Shown here: positions 1 to 10,910 of the stretch, piece after piece
How positions within the stretch are numbered: the stretch's first letter is position 1
Layout: each line of letters begins with the position of its first letter
Assembly (NCBI GenBank): GCA_001579985.1
Contig: LRSR01006523.1
Span: forward strand, 1-28,766
Direction of reading: 5' to 3'
Source: Hypsibius dujardini
Taxonomy: Eukaryota; Tardigrada; Eutardigrada; Parachela; Hypsibiidae
DNA length: 28,766 nucleotides
Made by a program: the position numbers and the translations under genes
Notes under the pieces: model-generated
Databases searched by the model: none
Told to the model about the DNA's origin: nothing
What the model saw: the letters and a program-made list of their open reading frames with translations, nothing else

Positions 1-138
1 AGCCGCAAATGCTGAATGGGTGAGCCATTCCAACTTCCAACCGTTAGACCGTTTATTCTATACAAATATCCACACAGAGTCCAAATGCAAAAAAAAACAC
101 CAAATTATACCAAATGCAAAAAAAACACAATAACATAC

Positions 139-2596
139 CTCGATAAGCTCTTGTGCATCAGTTCCGACTTTGTCTTTAGCTGCTCGAAAAGCGCCGTGTT
201 CTTATCAATGAGATCCAGAGCCTTAGAGGCGGAAGCGGCCAAGAGCGGTGGCAAGGAGGCGGAGAAACAATAACCGACTCCGGACAAGCGCTGGTGGTCA
301 ACCACAAATGACGAGCCGCAGCAGAACCCACCAGTCGAACCCAAGGCATGCTCTAAAGAGCCGGTGACGAGATCAATCGAAGCTTGCTGCAGACAAAAAG
401 AATGATAACTTAACACTTCATAAGGCCGGATTCGCATCAGTCAGTAAGATCAGAATATCAGAATAAGCTTACGGGAATGTTGAAGTGCTCCGTCACGCCG
501 CGACCGGTGCCACCCACAGTTCCGACGGAGAAAGTTTCGTCCAGGAAGATTCGGAACTTGTACTTCCGTTTCAGAGCGATGAGCTGTGGCAGCGGACACA
601 GATCACCATAGTTTGCGTAAAGGCCTTCCACCACGACAAAGACCCGACGGCGACTGGGATGATCGACGTCCTAAAATTTTAAGTTGCAATGGAGAAGGCC
701 AACCAAACCAAAACAGAAACTCCTCACTGGTACAGTGGATAACGTGAAGACCACTCACATCTCGATCGAAAAATTTCCTTTTGGGTTTGTTCAGAGCAAT
801 CTGGTTCTGCCGATGGAGATCTTCCAGGAGGGATTCCAAGTGGTCCATGTCGTTGTGACGGAAGTATTTGATATTACTCCGACTAACCGTCAGGCCCTGT
901 TGTATCGCGTAGTTGGCTCCTTCATCCCTATATATGACAAACAGAAATTATGTTCATTGGGGAAAAGTTCGTTCCAGGTGGAAGCAACCGAATAAAAGTG
1001 CCTACACAAAAATAAGATCGCCTCTCTTGGAATAGGCGGGAATGGCACTCGAAATCGTTGCAGTTCCGTATGAGTACAAAATTGCTTCCTCACATCCCAT
1101 GAACCGGGCAAGTTTCTCCTCCAGCTCCAAGTGAACATCTAAATGTGATGACGTTGTTGAAAATTTTTTAGGTACCAAGCAAACGCGGTGGGTTGAATCG
1201 GTCGGGTGGCAGAGGGCGCCACAAGTGTAAATTGAATGAGTGTCGTTTACAATTTACACTTGTGGCGCCCTCTGCCACCCGACCGATTCAACCCATAGCG
1301 TTTGCCTGGCACAGTTGTGGCTTTGGCTTATCAGGCCACTTTGGAGTGCGACCACCTACCGACGGTGCCGTAAAAGCCTCTCGGACCACAGGAACCCACG
1401 CCGTATTTTCGTATAGCTGCCTTTGCCGTCTCCTGTAAAGAACACGTCGTTTACCAACAAGGACAACCACGGCTTCCTGCTAGTCAGCGGACGCAACGGG
1501 AAACGGCTGATGTCTGAGCTAATGCTCCGCACCTCGAGCGTAGTGTTTCCGATGAGGTTGAGGAAATTGTAGCTGGCCAAGTTGAGGTACTTTTTTCCGC
1601 CCGACACGACGTACTTCCCCACTTTTCTGTAGTAAACAGAAGAATTGTTAAAGCAACAGGCAGATCGTACCGAGCAGAAAATCACGATGAGAACGGAGGG
1701 TTAAGCGGGCAGCCGCCAACTCACCCTTCGCAGACGATTTTAGGGCGAAGCGATTCTATCCTTTGGACACTTTTCACAAATGCCGTGGACACAAGAGGTT
1801 CCGGTTTCCATTCTTTCAGCATAGTCTCTTTCTCCTGAAATCAGAAACCGACATCTTCAGAGGAAACTAGTAACAACGGAAGTCGCATCACAGATTGTCT
1901 TCCAATAACTAGAGGAATAGACAAACTAACAGACAAACACAGAGAATAGACAGGCAAGTCATTGTATAATTGAAACTTGGCAGAAAAAGTCAACCGAATG
2001 AAGAAGGATAAGCCGACGAAACAAACAACGATGGAATCGAAGCGAACAGGCAAGGACTGTCAGCACCTTGGCAGTGAGTTGATTGAGTGATTCCGCCACC
2101 GGATTAGCCGACGTTCTTCTCATTCCGTGCACTCCAAGGAAGACGATGTAGACTGTGAGGGACACTTCGAAGAGAAAGTGCAGCCATGATGTGCCAACGA
2201 TGTGCTCGACTAGGCTCGCTTCCGGATTCTGGAAGAAAATCAAAAATTTTAGAGTTCAATTCAGACAGTTCGATCAATCGACGAATCAAGGCATACACCG
2301 AGCAATGAAAGAGGCCTATTTACGAGTAAATCAAGCAATCAATTCAATCAAGCAATTTATCCATCAATTTAATTAACAAATGCACACTGACGGCATTCAT
2401 CGGTCTCCTTCTACCAACCACAGCCACCGCCACTGCGGCTAACGGGCAGTCATGGCTGTAAAATGGTGTCCATAACGACGACAATTTATTCCAAAGGGAC
2501 TTGCTGTTGTACCTTGTTCTGAAAACCGTGAGTGGCAATCAAAATAGGAAAAGCAATCAGCGGAATGAAAATCGTCCTGGAGAACCGCATAGGCAT
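139..2596 (-). CDS. SPTLC1: Serine palmitoyltransferase subunit 1, partial (3' exons off the left edge)
   Basis: Non-catalytic LCB1 subunit of serine palmitoyltransferase, which joins serine and palmitoyl-CoA in the first step of sphingolipid synthesis at the ER. Minus-strand exons: 2596-2513, 2228-2067, 1834-1725, 1626-1533, 1432-1360, 1138-1006, 927-759, 670-473, 386-139; phases agree throughout. Family landmarks read in order: a membrane segment (about residues 39-62, exon 2), [35 protein letters not shown] (the Cys that is mutated in human HSAN1 is conserved), [51 protein letters not shown] and [13 protein letters not shown]. The PLP-binding lysine is absent in LCB1 subunits of this family. 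The first exon (28 residues, in-frame stop just before its ATG) is the weakest part and could be replaced by another start. A donor at 138 shows that the gene continues beyond base 1. Intron 5 hosts a foldback element. Confidence 0.95.
1175..1309. mobile_element. Foldback MITE, family A, copy 1, in an SPTLC1 intron
   Basis: A 135-bp hairpin with terminal repeats of about 55 bp that begin CCAAGCAAACGC and end GCGTTTGCCTGG, around a loop of about 20 bases. It lies in the SPTLC1 intron between 1139 and 1359. A second copy lies at 18313-18480 in the opposite orientation (its loop is the reverse complement). It has no coding capacity. Target-site duplications are not clear. Confidence 0.8.
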
Positions 2597-3303
2597 TTTT
2601 CAAGCCAACAGAAAGAAGGAACACTATTCAAATCCACCACAATCTCAAGCCATGCAGTGCAAAAATTAAACAAAATCGGAGAACACCTCCGGTCGGCGGC
2701 CACTAACAACTTCCGAAGGTTGGAAGAGGAAGGTTCTAATCTGAATCACCTGCTGAGTGAATCAATCCTCCTGTTCACTGCCGTAGCGTAGTTAAAAACC
2801 AATCAAAATCAAAGTAAAAATAACAGCAAAACCGGGATTAAATATTGAGTATTATCTTGGCAGTATTTACCGATTAACTATCACTTTTCCAATTATTGAA
2901 AGGGTTTTTTAATTTTTGCGATATTTTTTTTTATTAAATGAGAATAAATAGGGAACCTGGAGGAAGTTTAATGAGTAATAACTGTAATGGAGCGGAAGAA
3001 GTTGTAAACCCTGTAATGCGTAGATTGTTAGTTTTCGAGTGGCTGCAGCGAAACAGTCGAGCCAATCACAGCAGCCGTCTGCCAACGAGACAACTTTCCC
3101 TTGCCTGCCACGTTCGGTGGCAAAATCAAGATCAGTCCCTTGCAGTCAGCTGCAAAATCAAGATCACATTAAAAACCCTTTTTCCTTTTTTGGGATCCTT
3201 TCGGGTCCCTCGTCCAGCGTCTTCACACTGCAAGCTGGATCTCCATCTGTCCGGCTAACGAAAGTCTCTCGGTAGTGGTATTTAACAAAGGAGTCTGGAG
3301 AAG
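2597..3303. promoter_or_regulatory. Divergent intergenic region between SPTLC1 and RPN2
   Basis: About 700 bp without a supportable gene separates the start of SPTLC1 (minus) from that of RPN2 (plus), so it should carry both promoters and 5' UTRs. A CCAAT box lies at 3062-3066 within GCCAATCACAG and another CCAAT at about 2805. The 2880-2940 stretch is very AT-rich. Direct evidence for transcription starts is lacking. Confidence 0.45.
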
Positions 3304-5913
3304 ATGGCCATTTCACAGCGTAAGTCGGCTTGTCCCGTCCGCGATGACGACGACGGAATTTCTGGAAGAAGTCCGCGATGACGACGACGGAACTTCTGGA
3401 AGAAGTCCGCGATGATGACGACGGAATTTCTGGAAGAAGTCCGCGATGAAATCAATTTATGCTTGCTATTTTGTTGCTGCAGGTGTGCTGGTATGGCTGG
3501 GATGTGCTGTCTTGCTAGCGATTTCCGTGGAGTGCGGCCAGGCGACATCGAAGGACGCAGGAAAGGCGAAAGAGCCGGCGAAGCTGGCGCAAAAAATCAA
3601 GGTTCGCGAAGCCTTTTGCACTGCACTTCCCGTGTGTTTCAGTAACAGACGTGCTAATTTTGGAATTGGTTGTAGATTTCTCTGACTGACGTGGAAGTTT
3701 CCGTGTACGACAATGACGCCGGAAAAGTCAGCTCCGTTCAAAAGTATGATTTTGTTATTGATGAAATGATCCTTTTTTTATCTCCTTGCATCGTATTTTT
3801 CTTGGCTTACAGACTTGCTAGTAATGTGAAACTGTCGTCCGCTCTGGACATCGGTGAGAATCAGAAGCTGATTGTGAAATTCACCGTCCGAAATGCCGCT
3901 GACAACCAAGCCGTCAAGTCCGACCAGGTTGGTGCGTGGTTGATTGATTGATTCTGTTGAATTTGCGCCCGGTTGTTGGTTGCTTACGGTATTGGATTGA
4001 TTGATTGATTCTGTCGAATCGGCGCATGGTTGTTGGTTGCTTACTGTATTGGATTGATTGATTGATTCTGTTGAATCGGCGCATGGTTGTTGGTTGCTTA
4101 CGGTATTGGATTGATTGATTGATTCTGTTGAATCGGCTTCCGGTTGGTTGGTTGCTTACTGTATTGGGTTGATTGATTGATTGATTCTGTTGAATTTGCG
4201 CCCGGTTGTTGATTACTTACAGTATTGGACTGATTGATGGTTCGACTTGTTATTGGTCTTGAATCTAGATGCATGTTTGCTAAACGTCACAAGTAATACT
4301 GTTGAATGGTCGACAAGCTGGCAGTTTCGTGTTTGGGATTTACATGTACAATCTTTGATTTTGCAGGCGTTCATCCGTCTCACACACCCGAAAGCTGATC
4401 GTGAGGTCGTTTTGATTGCGGAGCAGGATGGAGATGCTTATAAACTGGAACTGGTAAAAGATATAGAATTAAAAATGACTTTTTGACTCTCACCGCGCCT
4501 GCGAATTCAGTTGCTCTATAAGCCGTTACGCGGAAGTCACAAGGGTTGTTCAATCCTTTACTGAATGCCGTTTTCAGGATATTCCCAAACGCGCCGTGGA
4601 CTTTCACCGTCTGTCGGGCTCTTACGAACTCCGAGTGGATATCGGCGATGTGAACTTCCTCAACGCGATCTCATCCCACCTCGTAAGTTTGTGCTCATAT
4701 TCGTTAGCCATAAATCAGCAGAACCCATTGCGGTTAGGATGTCTTCCGGTCTCCGCTGCAAGTAAATTCTGCCAGATCATTTCGAGATTCCCTCCACTCG
4801 GCGTTGTCTTTGCAGCATCCCCGAACTATGAGAAACTGACACTTTTTTTCGTCGTCTTAGGGTACCGTTAAGCTCAACTTCCCTAACGGCGTAACAGAAT
4901 TGGCCGATCCTCTGGCTCGATTTGCTGTTAAGCCCGAGATTAAGGTACAACCACAACTAGTGACTACCTTGTAGTTGTGACTGGTCTTTGGATTCTGACA
5001 GCGTTTTATTGCAGCACACATTCCGGGAGCCGGAGAAGCGTCCGCCTGCGACTGTTTCGTCCGCATTTTCGCTTGCCGTTCTCGCACCATTTGTTCTTCT
5101 TGCGTTGTTGGTAAGGAGCCATGGGAAGGGAAAATGTCAAGACAGATCTCATTTTGCAATCGTACAAACAAAAAATGGGCAGGTTCTTCAAACCCAAAAG
5201 GCAAAACGTATTCGATGGCAGGGATTTATTTCTCTGCTCAGCTGGCTTTCTCCCGTTGAGAAGCCGGCTTGACGTTTCGCCTAGAGCAACGAATCTTTTC
5301 CACTCTGCTTCACATGCCATGTGTCGGTCGAACTAAGAGGGACTAACATTTTCGGCTGTCTAACTGACCATTTGGGTTTTGTATCCTTGCAGTGGGCACG
5401 CCTCGGAGTCAACTTTAGCAACTTTGACTTGCACCCGACGAGTCTCGTCTTTTACGGAGCACTTGGAGGTACATTTCGTTACAAATTGTTCGACGCAAAC
5501 GGCAAGGCACATTGTGATGGAGGGAATTTATTCTCAACATCGGCGCTGACGTTCCGTTCTGGGCAGTCGGTCGTTGTGTGTTTTGCCAAGAGCAACGAAT
5601 CTTTTCCACTCTGCATGGCTTTTATGCTTTGGTCGAACTAAGAGGGACTGACACTGCGTTTCTCGTTTTTAGGGATCTTTTATCTTTATTACTTGTTCTG
5701 GGTGTCACTCAACATGTTTACCACCCTCAAGTACCTCACAGTGCTGGGCACGGTCGCTTTCTTTTCCGGCAACGCAATGTTTGCACGCCGTCACCGGAAA
5801 AGGTGAGAACCCCGCTGTCTCTCCTTGAAACGTGAAAAAGATGTTGTTTTTCACCTTGCCTCCTTGTCTTATTTATATGTGTTTGCAGGACCGGGAAAGA
5901 AATTAAGGAATAA
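3304..5913 (+). CDS. RPN2: Ribophorin II / Swp1-like subunit of oligosaccharyltransferase, compact form
   Basis: Subunit of the ER oligosaccharyltransferase complex, which transfers glycan to asparagine. Exons: 3304-3319, 3483-3601, 3676-3743, 3813-3927, 4367-4453, 4578-4682, 4861-4944, 5015-5110, 5393-5468, 5673-5802, 5889-5913; total 921 nt, 306 residues. ATG 3304 has a good context (AAGATGG). Its GTAAGT donor joins in phase to the CTGCAG acceptor at 3482, giving a signal peptide (MAISQR then VLVWLGCAVLLAISV). The family signature is clear: HTFREPEKRPPATVSSAFS, then membrane segments FSLAVLAPFVLLALLW, SLVFYGALGGIFYLYYLFWV and TVLGTVAFFSGNAMFA with NMFTTLKYL between. The mature protein corresponds only to the C-terminal Swp1-like half: animal RPN2 is about 630 residues, yeast Swp1 about 286. 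An alternative in-frame start at 3446 reads through intron 1 and also gives a signal peptide. Confidence 0.93.
3339..3446 (+). repeat. 34-bp tandem repeat in RPN2 intron 1
   Basis: Three full copies and the start of a fourth, beginning at 3339, 3373, 3407 and 3441 (unit CCGCGATGACGACGACGG... followed by a TCTGGAAGAAGT tail). The 34-bp unit is not a multiple of three, and each copy carries an ATG, so in an unspliced transcript the array would supply short upstream ORFs. It lies within the proposed first intron. Confidence 0.9.
3937..4240 (+). repeat. 57-bp minisatellite in an RPN2 intron
   Basis: About five copies of a 57-61 bp unit start near 3937, 3994, 4051, 4108 and 4166. Each begins GGATTGATTGATTGATTCTG and continues with a GGTTGTTGGTTGCTTAC core. 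Copies vary by single bases and by one TGAT step. It fills most of the 3928-4366 intron. Confidence 0.9.
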
Positions 5914-6954
5914 GATCTATCCGTTTTCATTTCGTTTTTCCAGCACAATTCCACTAGAATTCTTTTCATGATCAGAATGCAGAATGTAAAGTTGGTTAGC
6001 CTTTTTTCTTCACACTGACACACCATTTTTGGTTTGGTCTCCTACGTTTTTTTACATGTCTTCATCCAGCCAGTTTACCTAGCCCGCGATGAACAGCGAG
6101 TTGTTTTAAAGCAACTGTCTTTATTGTGATGAAGTCCAGCGACACCGCTCGATTCGAGCATGTTTTAAAACCGGAAAATTGACTTGATCTAGCGGTTGAT
6201 CTGGTTCAATATCGAAACGCGTAAAATAAGGGGACGTGGTCCACCAAGCACAGATTGTTACGGTCCACCAAGCACAGATGTCACGGTCCACCAACCACAG
6301 ATTGTCACGGTCAAGTCCAAGGCATCTGTTATTGCGTATGAGGGAACATTCCTAATGCTGCGCAAGTTCGGTAATGGGATAAATGCTGCGTTCGCACACT
6401 TTCCTCTCGTTGCGAAAATTCAGTTTTTTTTTATAATGAAAAACGAAACAGAAACCTTGTGGCTAATTTGATTGATTTACGTCACGATTTCGCCCTGTTT
6501 GCCCTATCGCGGGCTATCGTGCGCAGCGTTTATGCCATTGCAAAACATGCGCAGCATTAAGACTGTTCCTTCGTCCAGAGAGTGTGTTAGCCCGAGCTGA
6601 TGCTAATTTAGTCACTGGTCACTTTCAATCTGGGCGGTGGGAGCGTGACGTCACTGAATTCGCTTGAGGCCGCGTGGTTGCCCTGAGTGAAAGCGAACGT
6701 GGGGGGAATGTGTGCATTCTTTAGTGTCGCGTCGTCGGTTTATATGAGTGGGGCAAATGAATGACAAATTGCCATGGCGCCGACGCAGTTATGCACCAAT
6801 CTTTCATGACATCGATTAAGCGCTGGTACGAGTTCATCTTTTACGGAGTTCGTCATGATTTGAAGCGTCGTACCTTTCTACCTGCTTCCCACCACCAGGA
6901 GTCCAGGTTTACAGTTCCTTTTATCAGCTATTTAATCTCAACACGTCCAGCAGC
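5914..6954 (+). other. Intergenic region between RPN2 and the Rab-BTB gene
   Basis: About 1 kb with no gene I can support. It should hold the RPN2 3' UTR and the promoter/5' UTR of the Rab-BTB gene. Visible structure: a short tandem repeat at about 6236-6305 (three copies of a CGGTCCACCAAGCACAGAT-type unit of 21-25 bp). Open frames here are short and unlike any family I know. Confidence 0.5.
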
Positions 6955-7946
6955 ATGGCATTTCCGGGGATGAATACGTACAGACAGACTTGTTTCACAA
7001 GAGGTACTGCAATATGTATATATTTATATATATTTATATATATACTCGGGTATATATATACTCGTACTGTAATAAAGCGGGACTCTGTGGAGCAACGTTG
7101 GCGTGTCTGATTCGAACTTGCCACTAACCTTAGTATTTGTCCCCCGCGTTTTAGCTTTGGTGATTGGCGAGTCGGGAGTGGGAAAGAGCAGTCTCATTGC
7201 GCGCCTCATAAGGAATGATTTCGATCCGTACATAAAGAGCTCTGACACTTCCATGTGCGGAGACTTTCAGCAGTCGCAAGCTCTCATCGATGGGCAACCC
7301 GTTACGGTAATAATAATAATAATAATTAGTAGCCTGTTTAAAGTAATTGAGCGCGAAGTTCTTGCTACCCTATTAATTTGCTCTTTATTACGGTGCAGGC
7401 AGAACTATGGGGTATTTCGGGGAAAGGAGTTGCGTGCAACCGAATTCAAGTGTAAGTGTGAAGCCTATATGGTACAGCCTACTCGTTCCAGCAGTCTAGT
7501 GTACGTGGAACGGTGATTGATTGATGGAACGGTGTTTTATTGTGTTTTATTGGCTGGTCCGTACCTTCCGTAGGGGTGTTATACTTTATTGAGCTGTATG
7601 AACACAGTGAATATTATGTACTGTGGTATTACTAGTTACTACTACACTAACTAATATGTATCCAAATGGATGTGCATGTACAGGTGGTACGGAGGTGGGT
7701 TCTACAACAAGGCTGAACGGGATGCTGAAAAGTATCCGAGCGGGGTATTGCTGGTCTATGACATCTGCAAACGAGAATCCTTTGACACTATTGCGCAGTG
7801 GTTGAGGGACATTGCGGGGCTGCAAGAGGTTGCCACTGTCCTGGTAGGCAATAAGTCGGATTTATCTAGTCAGAGAGCCGTGTCCTGTACGGAAGCAAAA
7901 GCTTTTGCAGGTAAGTTGATGGTTGCCTCAATAGAAACTATCTGCA

Positions 7947-7978
<32 letters not shown>

Positions 7979-7991
7979 ATGTATGTATGTA

Positions 7992-8030
<39 letters not shown>

Positions 8031-8904
8031 GTGTCTGTTTGTCTGTGTGTCTGTCTGTGTGTCTGTGTGTCTGTCTGGTCTGTCTGCCTTTCTGCCTCCT
8101 TCCTGTATTTTTACAAGGTTTTGCTTTGCTTCGGTGTGATATTAATAAAAAATTGGTGTTGCAGACAGTTACGGCATAAACTTCGTCGAGACATCTTGCA
8201 TGACTGGAGTCAACATCTCTTATGCCTTCCCTCCAGTTATATGGGAGGTATTCTACAGGGTCCGCTTGGCTCGCGAGGCCGAAGGCCAGTTGGCCCTGGA
8301 GCGAGCCTCTATGAGCGAACACTACCTCAAGATGTACCTCAAAGGTGATTTCACCGATTTCACCATAATGACCAGCGACGGACGCCAGCTGCTAGCCCAC
8401 CGGTCGGTGTTAGCTGCCCGCTCGGAGGTGTTCCGGTCCATGCTGACTCATAAGACCAAGGAGAACAGCAAGCGCTGCTGCAAGATCTCCGACATTGACG
8501 GCGAGACGATGGACGCCGTCCTGCGGTTCATGTACGGTGGCTGTCTGACGGGCATTGACAATCTCGGGCCCATCGTGGAGAAGGTCTTAAGGGCTTCGGG
8601 AAAGTACGCCGTCGATGGACTGTTTCATGCTTGTCAGCTCTACCTCATCAATACAATCAATATGGAGAATGCGGCACGATTGCTTGTCCTGGCGGACATG
8701 CACTCGGCCTGGCAGCTGCGCGAACTGACGCTGCGGTTTACAGCGCGCAATCTCAATGCCTTCATGGCGGGTGGTGGAGGCGTGGAGCTGGACGATTATG
8801 GTCAGGGATTAAAAGAGGAGTTGGTAAGATTCTCCACTCTTAGGAAGCCGCCATCCCCGAAAAGTGATCAACCCAGCAGTGTGCTGCCTCCTACTTCAGC
8901 ATAA
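6955..8904 (+). CDS. Rab-like GTPase fused to an SPOP-type BTB-BACK module
   Basis: Exons 6955-7003, 7155-7306, 7399-7451, 7684-7910, 8165-8904 give 406 residues in consistent phase. Residues 1-200 are a Rab11-like GTPase: P-loop GESGVGKSS (21-29), VLLVYDICKRESF (106-118), G4 NKSD (141-144), G5 ETSC (169-172). The G3 motif WDTAGQE is replaced by LWGISGK (70-76), so the Mg-binding Asp and the catalytic Gln are gone. A short linker (about 195-220) leads to a BTB domain (about 221-320: DFTIMTSDGRQLLAHRSVLA, SEVFRSML, FMYGG) and a BACK-like helical part with NMENAARLLVLADMHSAWQL, which resembles SPOP/BPM cullin-3 adaptors. The GTPase C-terminal helix and the BTB share one uninterrupted 740-nt exon, so the fusion is not a splicing guess. 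There is no C-terminal prenylation cysteine. RhoBTB proteins have an analogous Rho-BTB plan, but this GTPase is Rab-type. A role as a cullin-3 substrate adaptor is inference. Confidence 0.88.
7012..7062 (+). repeat. AT-rich ATATATTT microsatellite in Rab-BTB intron 1
   Basis: Short TATATATTTATA tandem run within the 7004-7154 intron, with two TATACTCG steps at its end. No other function is visible. Confidence 0.6.
7948..8087 (+). repeat. (TCTG)n microsatellite in Rab-BTB intron 4
   Basis: A run of TCTG with TATG, TTTG and TGTG variants fills the intron (7911-8164) between the exon ending in the GTPase NKSD region and the exon carrying the BTB. Long open frames on both strands here come from the repeat. 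Confidence 0.95.
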
Positions 8905-8905
8905 C

Positions 8906-9096
8906 CGCATGTGCGCGTAACCGCATGTGCGTATGTGCGCTTGTGCGCATGTTTGCATGTGCGCGTAACCGCATGTGCGTATGTGCGCTTGTGCGCATGT
9001 TTGCATGTGCGCATGTGTCATGTGCGCATAACCGCATGTGCGCATGTGTGCATGTGCGCATAAGCGCATGTTCGTATGTGCGCTTGTGTGCATGTG
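8906..9096 (+). repeat. Alternating purine-pyrimidine tract after the Rab-BTB stop codon
   Basis: Irregular tandem array of GCGCATGTGCGTATGTGC-type units with CGTAACCGC spacers, starting one base after the stop codon, so it lies in the 3' UTR. Long (GC/GT/AT)n alternation is the kind of sequence known to favour left-handed Z-DNA. Confidence 0.85.
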
Positions 9097-9531
9097 CACT
9101 GGCTTTACCTCTTTTGTTGTCACCGGTTTTTCCAGTATTTTGTTATGTTGTTATTTTATTACGAGTTTTATATTAATTGTACATACTTTTTGGCCTTTTG
9201 GTTGAAGTTTCACGCCACGGTTCGGCTGGTCTTTTGTGAAGACTTGTTAGGTCTTTTCAGTGCTTGAAATGCTTCTCAGTGAAAATGATGCGAATCTGGA
9301 TTATGTTTTTATTTTTATTTTTGCTTGACTATTTTACCTAGACAGCTGAACTTTTCTTTGCAAGACTGTGTCAGACCTGTTCGTTAGTTTATCTGCCGGT
9401 TTATTCATTGCTCGGTGTTCACCTTTCTTTGGCTGTTGTGATTGTGAAGTCTCTCTTTCGCGTAGAATGGGCGGTACATCTACACACAAGCTGACGAATA
9501 AACAAATAACAAGGCAATTTGCTTTAAAGTA

Positions 9532-9738
9532 AGCGACAGAATTCAGTCTAATGGAAGGTCCCGGAAAGGAGCGCAGCAAGGGTTATAATTGAACAATCAA
9601 CCAATCAATCAATCGATCAATTCCGCTCCGATTGCTCCCGAGCTCCGCTGATTGATTGGTTGATTGTTCAAGTATTTACTCCTGTCCCGCCACTTTTGTC
9701 CATTTGCGGGACTCTCCGTTAGATTAAATTCTGTCGCT
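9532..9738. mobile_element. Foldback MITE with TA flanks
   Basis: Imperfect hairpin with inverted ends AGCGACAGAATTCAGTCTAA and the reverse complement of AGCGACAGAATTTAATCTAA. The arms run inward to TTGAACAATCAACCAATCA / TGATTGGTTGATTGTTCAA around a short loop. TA stands on both sides (9530-9531 and 9739-9740), as in Tc1/mariner target duplication. Arms have diverged, so it is not recent. Confidence 0.75.
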
Positions 9739-10217
9739 TACTCTAGCATTCATAATGCCTGTGTTAAATTAGCTTTTGTTGGCGCTCGTCATAGGTCCAC
9801 ATGTGACAGAGTCCCATACAATACCTTTGGAAAGCCAGAGAGGCATAAAATTCGTTACCTTGCATTAAATACATGATACATCAACTATACGTGCGATTAA
9901 GAAATTACTAAATCATACTTAGTCCGTTATGCCGTTCTACACTAGGAAGAACGGTAGTAGAATTTAACTTTGGAAGTCACACTTGAGGCACGGACCGGTC
10001 CCCGCTCTCTAGGCAGGGTTTAAGGTGAAACCTTGACGTCCTGCGTTGACGTTGCAGGATAGATTGGAGTTGCCGGGGAGCTTTGACAACCTTGGCTTTT
10101 CTTCATTCGTTTAATTATAGAGCGACCGACGAAAGAGCATAGTTTTCTGTTTTCTGACTGACTCCCGCCGGTCACTTGCGGCTTGCGTGGTAAACAATAA
10201 CACCAGTGCTGCATAAC

Positions 10218-10333
10218 TACACACGTGGCCAGATTGCTGGGTGGCAGAGTTCGAACCTTTCTTCAGATGGGTGCAAGCAAAATTGGGTGGCCCGAGTTTG
10301 AGCCAAACACCCAGTATTGTGGCCATGTGTGTA
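10218..10333. mobile_element. Degenerate foldback MITE
   Basis: Inverted arms TACACACGTGGCC ... and the reverse complement of TACACACATGGCC, continuing inward through CTGGGTG and GAGTTCGAAC / GAGTTTGAGC. Many mismatches suggest an older copy. Part of the arm (GCCGAGTTCGAG-like) is shared with the hairpin at 15470-15565, so the two may be related. Confidence 0.6.
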
Positions 10334-10633
10334 GAGCATTGAGCTTACAGTATTTCCATCCCCAATCAAATTACTGTCGCGAAGGGATTGCAGTTTTATG
10401 TGGTCCTCAGAATACATTTGCGTGACGATCTACGTTTCATAGAGAGCTTCATCGCGGTACTGCCTCACCGGAGACCTGACCTCTTCGACCTTTGTCCAAA
10501 GTTACGGCAGCAAAAATAACCCTCCGGCTGTGACGACAAGATCCTTTAAAGTTCAGTTAGTCCCCGTTGAAACAGTAGGGCGGTAGGAATCAGCAGATTC
10601 GTCAAAAAGGTCAATATTTCACCATGAACAATA

Positions 10634-10762
10634 CTGTAGTGCCGCGATTGTAACGGTCGTTTTTGGAAACGGGCAGCGCACTCAGCCTATGTCTTGGCTG
10701 GGTGTCAACTCATGACTGACGGAGGCGGGGCTTAACCGACCGTAATAATCGCGGCACTACTG
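10634..10762. mobile_element. Tc1/mariner-type MITE, 129 bp
   Basis: Terminal inverted repeats CTGTAGTGCCGCGATTGTAA and CAGTAGTGCCGCGATTATTA (one end mismatch), continuing into CGGTCG. TA duplication at 10632-10633 and 10763-10764. No coding capacity. The layout (TA plus CAGT-type ends) fits a non-autonomous mariner relative. Confidence 0.85.
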
Positions 10763-10772
10763 TACAATAATA

Positions 10773-10910
10773 CATTTTCGCGTTAGACAGGGACAGTCGT
10801 ACTGGAGTGAAACGTGTGCACGGCTGTGTGCACCGTACACACAGCACAAGCGCCGCGTGGCCGATTAAACGTTCCAGAGCTCGTACGCTGTCCCTGTCTA
10901 ACGCGAAAAT
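10773..10910. mobile_element. Second MITE directly beside the previous one
   Basis: Inverted ends ATTTTCGCGTTAGACAGGGA and its near-exact complement, with TA on both sides (10771-10772 and 10911-10912). Only about 8 bp separate it from the 10634-10762 element. The inner part has GTGTGCAC-like palindromes. Confidence 0.8.

Noticed and set aside
7870-8348. Cys/Ser/Val-rich and Thr/Asp/Arg-rich open frames
   Set aside because: Generated by the (TCTG)n microsatellite in the Rab-BTB intron.
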